In this document: piece by piece, positions 43,995 through 55,239 of the stretch
Numbering within the stretch: the first letter of the stretch is position 1
How the letters are laid out: the number at the start of each line of letters is the position of its first letter
Assembly: GCF_040939455.1 (NCBI RefSeq)
Contig: NC_134117.1
Location: forward strand, 67,044,501 to 67,108,500
Direction of reading: 5' to 3'
Length of the DNA stretch: 64,000 bases
From: Microcebus murinus
Taxonomy: Eukaryota > Chordata > Mammalia > Primates > Cheirogaleidae
Notes under the pieces: model-generated
What the model saw: only the letters and a program-made list of their open reading frames with translations
The model's database searches: none
Told to the model about the DNA's origin: nothing
Position numbers and translations under genes: made by a program

Positions 43995-44160
43995 GGCCGA
44001 ACTGAGTTCAAACCTCCACGCCTCATTTGCTCAGTGACCTTGCTAAAGGCTGTGCCTCTCTGAGCCTCAGTTTCCTGCCTATTAGAATGAGGCCAGGTCT
44101 GTGAAGGTGACTGTGGGTCAGAGGAAGTAACAGATGGCAGGGGAGGTGAGAGTAGAAAGT
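43995..44160 (+). mobile_element. MIR SINE (sense)
   Basis: GAACTGAGTTCAAACCTCCA, TGCTCAGTGACCTTGCTAAA, CTCTCTGAGCCTCAGTTTCC and GCCTATTAGAATGAGGCC are sense MIR core blocks. Confidence 0.85.
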
Positions 44161-44374
44161 GCTTTGTAGTTCATCTTCATTAGCTCCAGCCAGACCATTC
44201 GCAGAGTCCTAAGGCATCGCGTCGTGTCGGCCAGCACTTGGGTCCTCAGCGTGCAGAGACCGCGAGGACAGCCCGGCCCGGCTGAATGAGGCCTCCCCGG
44301 GGAGGAGGGAAGCCTTCTGTGAGTGGCAGCATGCTGGCTCTCGTGGGTTTGATGCCAGTGACAGCTACCACTGG
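44161..44374. other. Unassigned sequence
   Basis: No gene or repeat recognised. Confidence 0.4.
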
Positions 44375-44570
44375 GGCCGTTTGTTAAATCAACCTATGTT
44401 TATTGAAGTTTAATATACATGTAGAAAGTGCAAAACTCTTAAGACTGGTAAGCACACAGAGATGAGAAAATAGAATATTAGCACCAGACCTCTTGGGGAC
44501 CACTTTGCAAGGTGTTCTTGTCCTCTCGGATTCTCATACGTGGTTCATTTACCCTGGCCCGCCTGCCCAA
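44375..44570 (-). mobile_element. Old L1M 3' fragment (antisense)
   Basis: TTTATTGAAGTTTAATATAC, GTAGAAAGTGCAAAACTCTT and AAATAGAATATTAGCACCAG resemble the antisense 3' region of old L1M elements. Confidence 0.5.
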
Positions 44571-45109
44571 GAGGAGGATGAAAGCATCCGGAGCCACTCT
44601 ACGATGCAAGGACCATGTTCACGATCAAAGCTTTGGAGGAATTGCTTGTCATCGCAGGGTAGGATCTGAGACCTTGATCTCCCAAATGGAAGCTGGCCAA
44701 ATTAAGAAAAGGCATTCTCTCCCCTTCTGGGCTTCTCTGGGTTATCTGGTGAGAACCTCGGGAGCCTTGTGCTGCGGTGCACTCAGGCATGCTCCGAGCT
44801 GGCCTGGTCAGCTGGCACCTTCCCTGATTAGCAGGGATTCATTGAGCATATTCCCCCCCCCCAAAAGACATTGATGACACTCTGGGATGTCTGTTTCAGG
44901 GACTGTTGTTTGTTTGTTTTTCTTATTCTTCTGCTTGAAGTTTTTCGATTTATTAATGGACTTCATTTTTTAAGAATAGTTTTAAAGCTGGCTCAGTCCT
45001 TGAGCCCCACTTTCCACACAGACTTTCAGCAACCTGCTCCATGCCCACTGCTTCTCTAAGTCTGCTGTGCAGACTTCTCTCCTAAACACCGTTACTTTGT
45101 TACCAGCTG
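44571..45109. other. Unassigned sequence
   Basis: A C9 run lies near 44855, and a T-rich stretch at 44900-44990 encodes a short hydrophobic frame that is not convincing as a gene. Confidence 0.4.
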
Positions 45110-45400
45110 CTCACTACAGGACCTGCATGCATAAACCACACCAACACTACATGCTCGAAATGTCCAAGGCCGGACTCACCGTCTCCCCCAACCAAACACG
45201 TTCCTCCTCCTGACTTCTTATGATTCCTGAATCATGCACAGTTTACACAACCGTGCAAGCAGGACCCAGGCCTCCTCCCAGGCTCTGTCTTAGCTCATCA
45301 GTCTCCTGCCTCTCTAAGTTCAATTACATCTGCTCCCTTAACATCACTCAAGGAAGTTCCCTTCCCACCCCTGTGCTACCTATGGCAAGGGCCTCACCAT
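45110..45400 (+). mobile_element. L2 LINE fragment (sense)
   Basis: CGAAATGTCCAAGGCCGGAC, TCACCGTCTCCCCCAACCAA and TCAGTCTCCTGCCTCTCTAA resemble the L2 ORF 3' segment (the ATGTCCAAAACTGAACTCC region). Confidence 0.55.
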
Positions 45401-46659
45401 CTCTCACTTGGCAAGTGAACAAGTATGCAGAAAATGATAGCAAGAATCACAACCATATGTGTGTGCCCAGTACATAATGAGCATTCATTAATTGGGTTGC
45501 ATTAATGCCTCCCTCTTCTTCCTCTTCATTCCATACTCTGCAGCACCCATGAACAAGGCCAGGTGGTGAAGATGAAACAAGAGCTTTCTGATTTCCCTAG
45601 TCAAGGCCCCCCCTCCATCGCAGGTGGGGGAAGGAGGAGGTGGATCTCCACTCTGACAACCCATAAGCCACACACAGGACTGGAACGGGCAGTCCCAGAT
45701 GAGACCACCCAGTTCCCAGAGGGTGCACAGAGACAGCTGGACCCAGTCAGCATCCTGCAGAATGACCTGCCTACTTTCTCTTGGCCACTCCCCTTCCACT
45801 ATCCCCCGGCTGTCTGGTGCAAACGACCCATTTAAACATCTCAGCAGTGACATGATGAGAAGCAGGATAATAAGGTGGCCAGCCCCCAGGCCGCCAAGCA
45901 GCGATCACCGTGTGCAGGATAGAGTGCACGGGCCTCTTTGTCGCTCTCATCTGTCACACATCAAGTGAGAAAAGATCTATTTTTTCCCCAGGCAGCATGC
46001 CTACAACTTCAATTGGCCCAAAATAAGCTTGGCTAAATTTGCTTGTGAGACGCTCTAAATGGTACACAGTGATCCGTAAGAAGCCGTTGCGAGATGCCTC
46101 ACCGTGACGTGGTGGGGGCCGGGGCTCCGTGAGATGAGCACATCTGAGACAGGTGTGGGCTCTTCCAGAAAACAGTGTCCCGGTCTGAGCTCCACTTCCC
46201 TGGCTGGCTGCTGTCCAGACTTCCTCCTGGCCACCACTCTGCCTCCCAGCAGCCTCCCAGGGATCCAGCTGGGCAGAGTCACAGCCAGCCCAGGCATGCG
46301 GGGGGCTGCCTGCTCCCCAGCACAGGGGACAGTGGATGTGCATTCCCATCCCCACCTGCCAAGACGTAAATTAGGAAAACACCAGAAGAGCAGGTGAGGT
46401 GAGCCTGGGCGTCCCAAGACGTCATCTGAGGTCCAGGGGTCTTTACACCAGGCTATTTCCAGCAAAGCAAGCCCGAGGAGTTTGCAAGGTCAGTCCCAAA
46501 GTCAGTCTCAAAACAGCACCAGTGGTTTGAAACTGCCTTAGACAGACAGCACGTGATGAGAGGGGCTGAAAACGCCGAAACACGTCCCCACGCGGCAGCA
46601 CTGTTTGGGGAGAGGCCGCCCTGCTGGGGGAGTCGGCCACAGAGCAGCGTGCTCGGGGC
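45401..46659. other. Unassigned sequence
   Basis: About 1.26 kb without a recognised gene or repeat. Minus-strand frames of 133-136 codons overlap each other and match no domain I know. Confidence 0.4.
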
Positions 46660-46870
46660 CCAGACAGGCCGCACTCAAATCCTGGCTCCCTGTCACAGCT
46701 CTGTGACCGGGACACGTGGCTGCCCCTGGCTGAGCCGCAGCTCCTTAGCTGCAGACCAGGAATGGGAACGGCGCCACCTCTCCCTCTCGGGAGCACTAGG
46801 TAACAAAACGCACAGTGACGCGCTTTGTGCCTGGCACACAGTAGGTACTGGAAAATAGTGGTTACGGCGG
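46660..46870 (+). mobile_element. MIR SINE (sense)
   Basis: CACTCAAATCCTGGCTCCCT, GTCACAGCTCTGTGACCGGG, AGCTGCAGACCAGGAATGGG and GTGCCTGGCACACAGTAGGT are ordered sense MIR blocks. Confidence 0.75.
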
Positions 46871-47099
46871 TTTGCCAGGATCTGGGCTGTGTAGGGGCAG
46901 GGACAGCCCTAGGGGGCAGTGGCTGCGTCCGCCTCACCGCCCTGCCACTGACTTCGCTGGCTCCAATGCGCAGACCGTGAATCTCAGTGATTTCCACAGG
47001 GGTGAGTTACAACTAGAACGAGCAGCCTTCACAGAACTGGCTCCCCCTGTAGCTTTCCTACAAGGTAGTCACAAGAGAGGGGGCCGCCAGCTGGAAACA
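46871..47099. other. Unassigned sequence
   Basis: No gene or repeat recognised. Confidence 0.4.
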
Positions 47100-47290
47100 C
47101 ACCATGTGTACTAGGTTCTTCACAAATGGCATCGCTTTTGCCCTGACCACAACCCTGAGAGAGGAGCCATTATCTCATTTTACAGGAGGAAACGGATTCT
47201 CAGAGTGGTTGGGTGTTTCCCTAAGGTGCCACACAGCTAGTAAGCAGTGGGGTTGGGGTTGGAACCGGGGACACAGCCTGACATCTGTGC
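47100..47290 (-). mobile_element. MIR SINE (antisense)
   Basis: ACCACAACCCTGAGAGAGGA, TTATCTCATTTTACAGGAGG, TTCCCTAAGGTGCCACACAG and GTTGGAACCGGGGACACAG are the antisense MIR order, well preserved. Confidence 0.88.
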
Positions 47291-48159
47291 CCCACACGGT
47301 GTCTGTGAGGGGAGATCATGCAACTCAGCTGGTGAGACCCCGGCCCGGCAGACAGCCGGACTTCTCACCATGAATGAATAACCCCGTCTTGGGACTTGGA
47401 TCGGTGCCTCTGATCCAATCGCTCCCTAGAACCCCAATAAAATTGAATCATGAGCCTGCCAAACTGAAAGCCCTGAGGAACTTGCCCCTAAGCCCTCTGC
47501 CTCAGGATACAGTCCCTCTGGGCCCAGGCCTGCGCTCTCTGGCTTGCAAATACAGCGAGACCTGCGCCGGCACCACCCCCAGGCCTGCCAGGGTGTTGCT
47601 AACACACTCAACACAAACCCAGGCAAGCCCAGAGTTTAGACGACAATTAGCTCAAACTAACATATGTGCAACATCTATATTATTGCATAATTTATATAAA
47701 TTTCACACTGTTTGTGGGGGATATAAGCACCACACCACAAACTATTTGCATCTAGATGGTGGGTTATAAACATATGCTTGTATTCGATGAGTAGTATCTG
47801 AAATACACACGCACGCACGCACGCTGCTCTTACGAGTGCCGAGATGCTTGCTTTCTGCCACGACTTCCAACGTACACCGGTCCTTTAACAGTCTGTTAAT
47901 TTTTAAAATTTACAATGCTGAATTGTCCATTTCTGAGCATACAAGTGATTTTCAACTGCTCCATGAGCTGTGGCTGCCAAGTATCAGGAGAGAGGAGGAA
48001 GAGGGCGTCGAGCTGCTCCCCTTCAGAGAAGTCAGGAGTCTGACTCGCTCTGGCTGAAATCTCTCCTATTGACAGTTGTCAGAGAGAAAGCCATTCCCTT
48101 AATCCAGTTCCCCATCTACCGCAAAGCCAACAGCCTCAGTGACAGAAACCTGACATGTA
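47291..48159. other. Unassigned sequence
   Basis: Holds a small CACG repeat at 47806-47824 and an AT-rich stretch at 47640-47790. No gene recognised. Confidence 0.4.
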
Positions 48160-48302
48160 TTTAACGAACACACACTCAGCTTCTGCCCTTTACTGGGTAG
48201 ACACTGTGCTAGGTACAGGCGACCCACAAGGGACCCAAACGGTGAGAAGGCTGCCCAGACCTAGCCCGAGGCTGGCGTATAGTAAATGCTCAATAAATGA
48301 CA
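48160..48302. mobile_element. L2/MIR-related fragments
   Basis: An antisense-like piece (TGGGTAGACACTGTGCTAGG then TACAGGCGACCC) adjoins a sense-like piece (CCTAGCCCGAGGCTGGCGTA then TAGTAAATGCTCAATAAATG). Both are short ends of old LINE/SINE families. Confidence 0.55.
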
Positions 48303-48635
48303 GTGACTCTGATGAGTGACCAGAGACTGGCATTTGTGGTGGCAGGTGCAGCCCTCAAGTGGAGACATACACACACATGGGTGTGAGTCCCAGCTGAGCA
48401 ACACGCCCTGCGGCTGGAGAAGGTGTGCAGCACGCTCTGAGCCCCCGTCCTGGCCTGTGAAGAACGGAGACCACCACTCTCAGAGCTGCTGCAAAGATGA
48501 AGAAACAACCCGTCCACCGCGCTCCGTGCGGGCTGGTCCACGGTGGGGCACTTGGAGACAGGAAAAAGAGGTCCACAAAGAGAGAGCAGCTGCTTTGAGG
48601 GGCTCCCTGGGAAGATCCCAGGTTCCCTGATTATT
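48303..48635. other. Unassigned sequence
   Basis: No gene or repeat recognised. Confidence 0.4.
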
Positions 48636-48639
48636 TTCT

Positions 48640-49140
48640 AGGTGTAGCAAAACACACATTACATAAAATTCACTGCTTTCCATTTTAAAGTGTACAACTC
48701 CATGGCATTTAATACATTCTCAGTGTTGAGCAACCATCTCCTCTATCTAGTTCTACAATATTTTTATCACTCCAAAAGAAAACCATGTATCTGTTAACAG
48801 TGACTCTCCACTCCCCTCTCTCACCTGCTTTCTGTCTCTGTGAATTTGCCAGTTCTGCACATTGCCTATAAATGGAATCACCCAATATTCATCCTTTTTC
48901 TGTCTGGTTTCCTTCAGTTAGAACAATATTTTCAAGTTGTGACCAAGCTATAGCACGTGTCCGGATTCCATTTCTTTTTGTGGCTGAATAATATTCCACG
49001 GCATGGATGTGCCACGCTCCGTTTGCCCCTTCCACGGCACACGCACGTCTGGATTGCGTCCACTTTTTGGCTACTGTGAACAGTGCTGTCATAAAACCTT
49101 TATTTAATTTTACCGGATGGGACAAATATTGCTTTTATTT
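48640..49140 (-). mobile_element. Old L1M 3' region (antisense)
   Basis: Ordered antisense L1M landmarks: AAAACACACATTACATAAAA, TTTTAAAGTGTACAACTCCA, GAGCAACCATCTCCTCTATC, TTCTGTCTCTGTGAATTTGC, GGCTGAATAATATTCCACGG and TTTTTGGCTACTGTGAACAG. Confidence 0.9.
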
Positions 49141-49469
49141 TCCAAGTGTTGTGCTCAGGAACTCAGATCGCCGTATCATTTGCAGGGAGCCTGGAGCTGC
49201 TCTTCCCAACGTCCCTTTGAGACCAAGGTGTCTTCAGGTAAAGCCGGCAGCTGAGGGCATCCCAGTGAGCATGCACTGCCCCTGTTTACCTACACATCAG
49301 ACGTTGCCTTGTGTGTCCCCAGCTCAGGTTCCCTAATTTATTGACATAAAACCAACCCTCACATTATCACAATAGTCATTACAGAAGCTGTTAATCATTA
49401 GCCCGTAACTACTGTCATCATGAATTTCTCGTTGGCTGCACAGAGACAAGGAAAGAGAACAAACATTGT
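49141..49469. other. Unassigned sequence
   Basis: No gene or repeat recognised. Confidence 0.4.
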
Positions 49470-49670
49470 GTGAATGCCAGGTTCGTACCAGGCTCTGCCC
49501 TGGCTCCGTGATGATCCTTAGCTGACTCGATCCTCCCAACCGCCCTTGGAGGTAGAGTTAAAATCCCCTGTCATATGGATGAGAAAATTCAGGCTCAAAG
49601 AGGTGAAGTGACTTGGCTCGGACCACACGGCTAATGAGAGGCTGAGCTGGCATTCAGCCCCCAGGTGTGT
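49470..49670 (-). mobile_element. MIR SINE (antisense)
   Basis: GACTCGATCCTCCCAACCGC, TATGGATGAGAAAATTCAGG, CAAAGAGGTGAAGTGACTTG and CACACGGCTAATGAGAGGCT are antisense MIR blocks. Confidence 0.88.
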
Positions 49671-50599
49671 TTGGCGCCAGAGCTGCCTTGCGCTGCGTCA
49701 CAACCCAGCACTTCCTTGATAGAGTAATTACTGACATTGCAAAGCACGCCATCGCGGCCTGCTCCCGTCGCATCTAACCCAGACTGCAGCCACTTGAGCT
49801 CCCGCCCTTGCATGCTGGGAGACGGGGCAACTCTGCCCCCTTCCTCCTGGGGAGGCTGTGGGACTTTACACTCTCAGGGAGGCTGTGGAACGGGGGTCCT
49901 GGGCCACAGGATTTGAAGCCAGGGTCTCTTGCATGCTCTGATTTACCGTCCGACTTCAGGCGAGCAAGTCCACTGCACTGACCCTGACCGTCCTGCCAAC
50001 GAAACAGGTTGACTGCCCTGGAACGTTCCGGGAGTGATGAGATCGTATGTGCACATTCACATGCAAGACCTGGGCTCAAACCCAGAGAAGAGGAGGGTGT
50101 GTATGTTCGGAATTTCCAGAGACAGCAGGCTCAGGACAGCCAGGGCTCCCCTCGGCACACCCGAGAGCCACCACGCAGGGGCCCTGGCGTGTCCAACCTT
50201 GTCTCTGAGAAGCCACCTCGTAGCAGAGATCCAGGGGCTGTAGGAAAGGGGCATTTCCATCTCGAATGATGGGTTAGTGATTAAATAAAAGTTGCATTGC
50301 ATCATCCTGAGCAAAATATTCATACTGTTAAAAAAAAAGTCCCAGGTCTTCCAGTAGACTTCCAAATTGGTCAAAATCCCCCCTGCACTCTGAGGGGTGG
50401 GCGAGAGGAAAGCTGACTGCCCTGTGCTCCCCCCTTCAGCCCTTGCAGCAGCCCTTCTGAGACCAGTCCCCAGACCTCGCTGGCCTTCACCCCTCCCCCA
50501 ACAACCTTCCCTAACACGGAGGCTCTCCACCGCGTCCGTGCGACGGTGAGTCTCCAGGTTGTATCTGCAGCCCCAACCTCTCCTCCCATCTCCAGCGTG
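49671..50599. other. Unassigned sequence
   Basis: About 0.9 kb. A 213-codon minus-strand frame (50057-50698) extends into L2 sequence and shows no domain; I treat it as chance. L2 homology may begin somewhat before 50600. Confidence 0.4.
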
Positions 50600-51490
50600 G
50601 TAGATCCAGCTGCCTCCTCCGAGCTCCAGATGGATGTGTAAGGAGTATTTCAGACTGCACATCTCCAAAACCAAGCTCCTGGCTTCACATCCCCCCAAAC
50701 CCCCTCCTCTGTAGTCCTCCTAACCCCAGCAAATGGCCACATCATTCTTGTCACTCAGGCTAAAGTGACAGCATCATCCTTGACTCCTCTTCTCACAAGA
50801 CTCACATCCAAACTCTCAGAAGATTCTGTCCATCTGCCTTCAAAATACATCTGGAATCCAGCCACTTTTCAGGTTTTCCACCTTTGCTCACGCCCAGCCC
50901 TGGGCCCCTGCCACCAAAGCCACCACCAGCTCTCGCCTGGGTTGTGTCCATAGTGCTCTCAAAGGCTCCCTCCTTCCTCCTCTCCTACCATGGTCTGTTC
51001 TTCACAGCAGATCTGCTCAAACTGTCTAACAGCTTCCACCCTGGAGTAAAATCCTTCCTTACAAGCCCCACAACACCCTACCTGACCTGCTGCCAGGGAG
51101 TTTCCCAAACACGCCAAATACACCTCCGCTCAGAGTCTTGGCACTGGCTGTTCCCTCTGCTTGGATGCTCTTCCCCCCTGTCCCTACAGCCCATCCACTC
51201 ACCCCTGCATGCCTCCCATGTGCCTCCGTGTCAGAGGGTCCTCCCCTCCCGTCTGTGACAGCACTTGCTCACTCCTCCCTTTTCCCCTTTCAGCTATGTT
51301 TCCCTCACAGCATGTACCACCGCCAGACGTAGCATGCAGGGACATGCTTATCTGGTTGTCACCCGCCTCACTTATCCAGGAGGCAAGCTCCACGGTGAAG
51401 GGGGCTTGGGCTCACTCATGGCCATATCTCCCTGGATGGCATATAATAGGCACTTGTTAAATATTTATGGGAGGGAGGGAGAAGGAATTT
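50600..51490 (+). mobile_element. L2 LINE, long 3' segment (sense)
   Basis: Nearly 0.9 kb of recognisable L2 ORF and 3' end: GCTCCAGATGGATGTGTAAG, CTGCACATCTCCAAAACCAA, CAGCATCATCCTTGACTCCT, CACCAGCTCTCGCCTGGGTT, CTTGGCACTGGCTGTTCCCT, CTTGGATGCTCTTCCCCCCT and ATGGCATATAATAGGCACTT followed by GTTAAATATTTATGGGAG. It is the most complete L2 copy in the window. The translated RT-like frame is broken. Confidence 0.92.
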
Positions 51491-52849
51491 TACAAACGTA
51501 GAGATGTAAGACCAGAAATTCAAGGTTGCCCGAATTCAAACAACCAGAAGGCAGAGAAGCCAGAAGAAAAGCCCAGTCCACTCAGCTCCAAGGCCTTTGC
51601 TCTTCAACAACAAATTGCCTCTTTGGGCCATGTTCTCTGCAGAAATTGAAATCACTACCCTGAGTCAAGCAAAAGAGCTGACGATAGATACCATTTCTAA
51701 GAAAAATGTGAAAAGTAAATGTTATGGTAACAAATTGCCCATGATCTAATTATCATCATCAAACATTTATATTAAGGGCCCATGAGCACTTGGTGCCCTG
51801 CTTGGCACACTCCTCAGAGGGAGAGAGAAACGAGAACAGCAGACCACAGGCAGCCACGGGCAGCCCACGACAATGAACGGTGCTTCAGCCTTCTGTGCCA
51901 TCCAAGGGCTGGGGAAGAAATCAGAGTCAGAGCGGCCAGGAACTGGTGTAGATGAGATGAAAGCTAGGCTTCTTTTTCAAAACCCCAATCCAGGCCTGTA
52001 CAGAGACCACCCAGATTCCTCGTAGGAGGACAGCGGCCTTGCCCTGCAGAAGCATGGACCACAGGACAGCCCGAGGAGCACCCAGGCAGGCAGGCACCAC
52101 TGTGTCTCCATGGTCCCAGGCTGGTGGGCCACCCCTGAGCCCTCTCAGGTGGCAGCTGGTCTGCAGGTGGGACAGACCTCCAGGCAAGCAAGAATGCGGC
52201 GAGCTCTCTCCCCTCAGCCCACAGAGCCAACGGTCCAGTGGGGTCCCACGGGACAGAAATGGTCACCATCCCCGACCAGGGCAACAGGCACCCAATTCCC
52301 CTCAGCTGGCTCCAGTGTTAAGGTGCTGACTGTGCAGGTTCCCTCCGAGTTAGGGAGGAAGTGGGGGTGTCAGAGGGTGTCACCCTGTATGACCTTATCC
52401 CCATTTACCCTGAGACATTCCCTACAGAAAATGAGGATTCCATGTCTACACTTAGATTCATCAAAAAACGTCTTCAAGGGACAGTTATCCAAATTTATAA
52501 CTTCAGAATTATAAATTAGCTTATTTTAAGTAAACTTACCCTTTAGAGTAATTAAACAGAAGCCCAAAGCTCCTGCTATGTTGTTAATATTTGATTTTTT
52601 TAACACGGTACTTATAGGTGTGCTAATGCAGCTAATGGCATTGAGGTAACAGATGTCCTCATGAGTGACCCAGAAAAGGGAAGAAATTTAACACTAAATT
52701 GAAAGTCTGGAAATCTATGTCTGTGTGTGAGTATGTGTAGAATATGGAATATATAAATATCTTTAAACAGGATATAAATAAATTGGCCAGAGAGAGGCCT
52801 ATGCTATAGCACAGGACAAGTGGAGGAAAAGACACCAAAATTTACCCAC
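51491..52849. other. Unassigned sequence with AT-rich, possibly conserved blocks
   Basis: The piece at about 51765-51835 (ATGAGCACTTGGTGCCCTGC then TTGGCACACTCC) could be antisense L2. At 52495-52700 the sequence is AT-rich with TAATTA/ATTAAA-type cores and no recognisable repeat. No gene recognised. Confidence 0.4.
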
Positions 52850-53075
52850 CAGCTACTAATAGCAGGTATCTGTCCAGCCTTCGCAGACATCATCTCCCTG
52901 AACCTGCACAGACCCCAGGTGCATCCTGCTGTCTCCATTTCACAGGGGAGGAAAACGAAGGCTCTGAGCAGTTCAGTGGCTTGCCCGCAGTCACTCAGAC
53001 CGTAAACAGCACAGCAAAGAATCAGATCCATTTCTAGCTCCAAAGCAGACATTCCTTCCACAACACCACCCTGTT
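52850..53075 (-). mobile_element. MIR SINE (antisense)
   Basis: TCGCAGACATCATCTCCCTG, CTGCTGTCTCCATTTCACAG, GAGCAGTTCAGTGGCTTGCC and CACTCAGACCGTAAACAGCA follow antisense MIR. Confidence 0.8.
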
Positions 53076-53212
53076 CCCCAGGAGCCAGCTGAGGCTTCAC
53101 TTCCTGGTAAGGCACCCCTCCAACCCTGCCGCCCGGGCTTCCTTTGGCATCTGGAAGTTCCTCTGTGATCACACTCATTATGTGATCACAATTACAATCG
53201 TCTGTTTTCTCT

Positions 53213-53392
53213 TTGGATGGATGGATGGATGGATTGATGGATGGCTGGATGGCTGGATGGATGGATGGCTGGATGGATGGATGGATGGATGGATAGATGG
53301 ATGGATGGATGGATGGGTGCCTAGATGGATAGATGAACAGATGGACGGATGGGCACATGGATGGTTGGGATGGATGGGTAGATGGATGGATA
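53213..53392 (+). repeat. (GGAT)n microsatellite, interrupted
   Basis: About 180 bases of GGAT/GGCT/AGAT units. The open frame of Asp/Gly/Trp/Met repeats across it is a by-product. Confidence 0.97.
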
Positions 53393-53865
53393 AGGGTATG
53401 AAATCACAGGAATCTTACTGAATCTAGGTTCTAGCCTTCAGGGAGCATTGCTATTTGGGGAGGAGCTTTTGGGACTGGGCTGCCTTGGGCCAACGCCTCT
53501 TTCCCGGCCAGTCGAAAGGCAGTGTCTGTAACCACCATCTCACCAGCAGCTTTTATTTTACCTACTCTGTTCTAATAGGCTTGTTATCCCTCCATCATAT
53601 CTGATGGTGAGATTCAACCTAACAGCTGAGGGGTAGATTTCTCTGGAAAAGGAAGCTCCACACCAACAGATGCTATTCTTATTCACAGAGCTTTCTAATC
53701 CCCTCCTTAGTCATGCTGAATTATTTGCCTCAGTGATATTCTGCAGAACTGAGTTCTAAAGGTTGATTAATTATATATTGCCAAAAAAGGGTTCCCATGT
53801 GTCTATTTTAAATTTTCTGCCTTTTAATTTCATCTAGTGCCCTTCTGACTACAGAAACATGGATG
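53393..53865. other. Unassigned sequence
   Basis: AT-rich towards the right. No gene or repeat recognised. Confidence 0.4.
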
Positions 53866-53904
53866 GTCTATGGCCATACCACCCTGAACGCGCCCGATCT
53901 CGTC
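53866..53904 (+). pseudogene. 5S rRNA pseudogene fragment
   Basis: The first ~39 bases match the start of mammalian 5S rRNA, reading GTCTATGGCCATACCACCCT, then GAACGCGCCCGATCTCGTC. The only difference seen is C to T at the sixth base, a CpG-type change. After that it diverges; AGAAGC at 53905 may continue 5S after a deletion. The internal promoter elements needed for transcription by RNA polymerase III lie in the missing part, so it is non-functional. No A-rich tail or flanking duplication was recognised. Confidence 0.85.
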
Positions 53905-54044
53905 AGAAGCGTGGATGGTGGGGACTGTGGGGTGTGGGGTCCAGCCCAGCCAGGCAGGTGCCGTGCACCGTGCCCGCAGCTGAAGTGCCCCAAAGCACGA
54001 GGAGGCCTGTGAAGTGCTCCCAGGGTCCCCCTCAGTGCTGAACT
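53905..54044. other. Unassigned sequence
   Basis: Possibly includes degraded 5S sequence to about 53930. Nothing else recognised. Confidence 0.4.
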
Positions 54045-54300
54045 TTTTATTCATGCAACAGATACTTTCTTGAGCACCCTGGTGCCAGGCCTTGCACTGG
54101 GCATGGGGTTTGCCCTGGGGAACAAAACAGTATGGCCCGGGGGCAGGAGGTAGGTAATAAGCATAAACTAAATAAATAAATATGTTCATAACATGAGACA
54201 CAAATCTACAAATATTAATAAATAGGTGTTTATAAGGTGAGATACACGTGTATAATGAAAATAGCAGGCGCTCTGAGAGAACAGCATGGGGCTGGGGAAA
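54045..54300 (-). mobile_element. L2 LINE 3' end (antisense)
   Basis: TTATTCATGCAACAGATACT, TTGAGCACCCTGGTGCCAGG, CTTGCACTGGGCATGGGGTT and GTAATAAGCATAAACTAAAT are antisense L2 3'-end blocks. Confidence 0.8.
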
Positions 54301-54939
54301 TATCAGGACACCAACATCATCAGACACTTTGGGTGGAAGCCTCAAGCTAACGCTTCGGAGAGCCTCCTGCCGCCACCGCTGGCGCACCTGGGTGTGTCCT
54401 CAAACGGCAGGGCCTTTCTTGGCTGGCTACTGCGAGTTTGTCCCTGAGGAAGGAGTCCCTCTGAAGTGTGCTGACAAAATTGAGCTTCAGGGCTGACAAT
54501 CCAAATGCCCAACACCGCTCCTTGGCAGATGTGCAAGGAATGCCACCACCTGAGAAGTCTTAGAAGCCAGGTGCTCACACTCAGACCACAGTCATGTTCA
54601 TCTGGAGCCTGTCACCTCCAGCCAGAGCCAGTTGCTCCAGAGAGCCAGGACAATCTCCTGTGGCCAGAAGAAGCCATCAGCAGTGACCCTGTGCTGCCTC
54701 TGAGCCCCTGGTGGGCTCTGTCCCACCCCATGGGCCACCCTCACCACAACCCGGGTGGGCGTATCCACCAGCCGGCATGCCCACCGCTGCCCTCTCACAG
54801 GGAGAGCAATGGGCTGGGACTCCTGGCCTCACGGGGCGGACGAGGACAGACCGCGACACACACTCACAGCCCACGGCGTCTGAGCCCGGAGGGAACACGC
54901 TGCTCCCCCACGCTCTGCCGCTTCCCGTTTAGTGGTTAA
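54301..54939. other. Unassigned sequence
   Basis: GC-rich; frames on both strands overlap. No gene or repeat recognised. Confidence 0.4.
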
Positions 54940-55210
54940 AACAATGTGGGCTACATTACAAATCAAAATAAGCAGCACTGCATTTTATAATTAGGCATAA
55001 CTTGACAAATTAATTAGTACAACAGCACAGTGTGTTCCCTGAAGCATGCCTTACTATATTTTGCTTAGAGAATATATGTCACAAATTACAGATGTATTAT
55101 TCAAACTACTTATGCAATCAGAGCGAATTCTAAAGGTGCCCTTTTGATAGCACTTTCTGGGACAGAACAAGGGGCTCAAGGCAGCTAGAAATATCATCAA
55201 ACCTCCCATC
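54940..55210. other. AT-rich block next to a CpG island
   Basis: Unlike the GC-rich flanks and not recognisable as a repeat. It contains TAATTAGG- and AATTAATTAG-type homeodomain cores and ATTATAATTAG-like strings. It could be a conserved non-coding element; conservation is not visible here. Confidence 0.25.
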
Positions 55211-55239
55211 CCGGCTTCAGGCTACAAAGGTGTTTGCAG

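Noticed and set aside
50057..50698. 213-codon minus-strand open frame
   Set aside because: No recognisable domain; its upstream end lies in L2 sequence read antisense.
53182..53421. Asp/Gly/Trp/Met-rich open frame
   Set aside because: Translation of the GGAT microsatellite.
53866..53904. Functional 5S rRNA gene
   Set aside because: Only the first ~39 bases are present; the internal control region and 3' half are missing.
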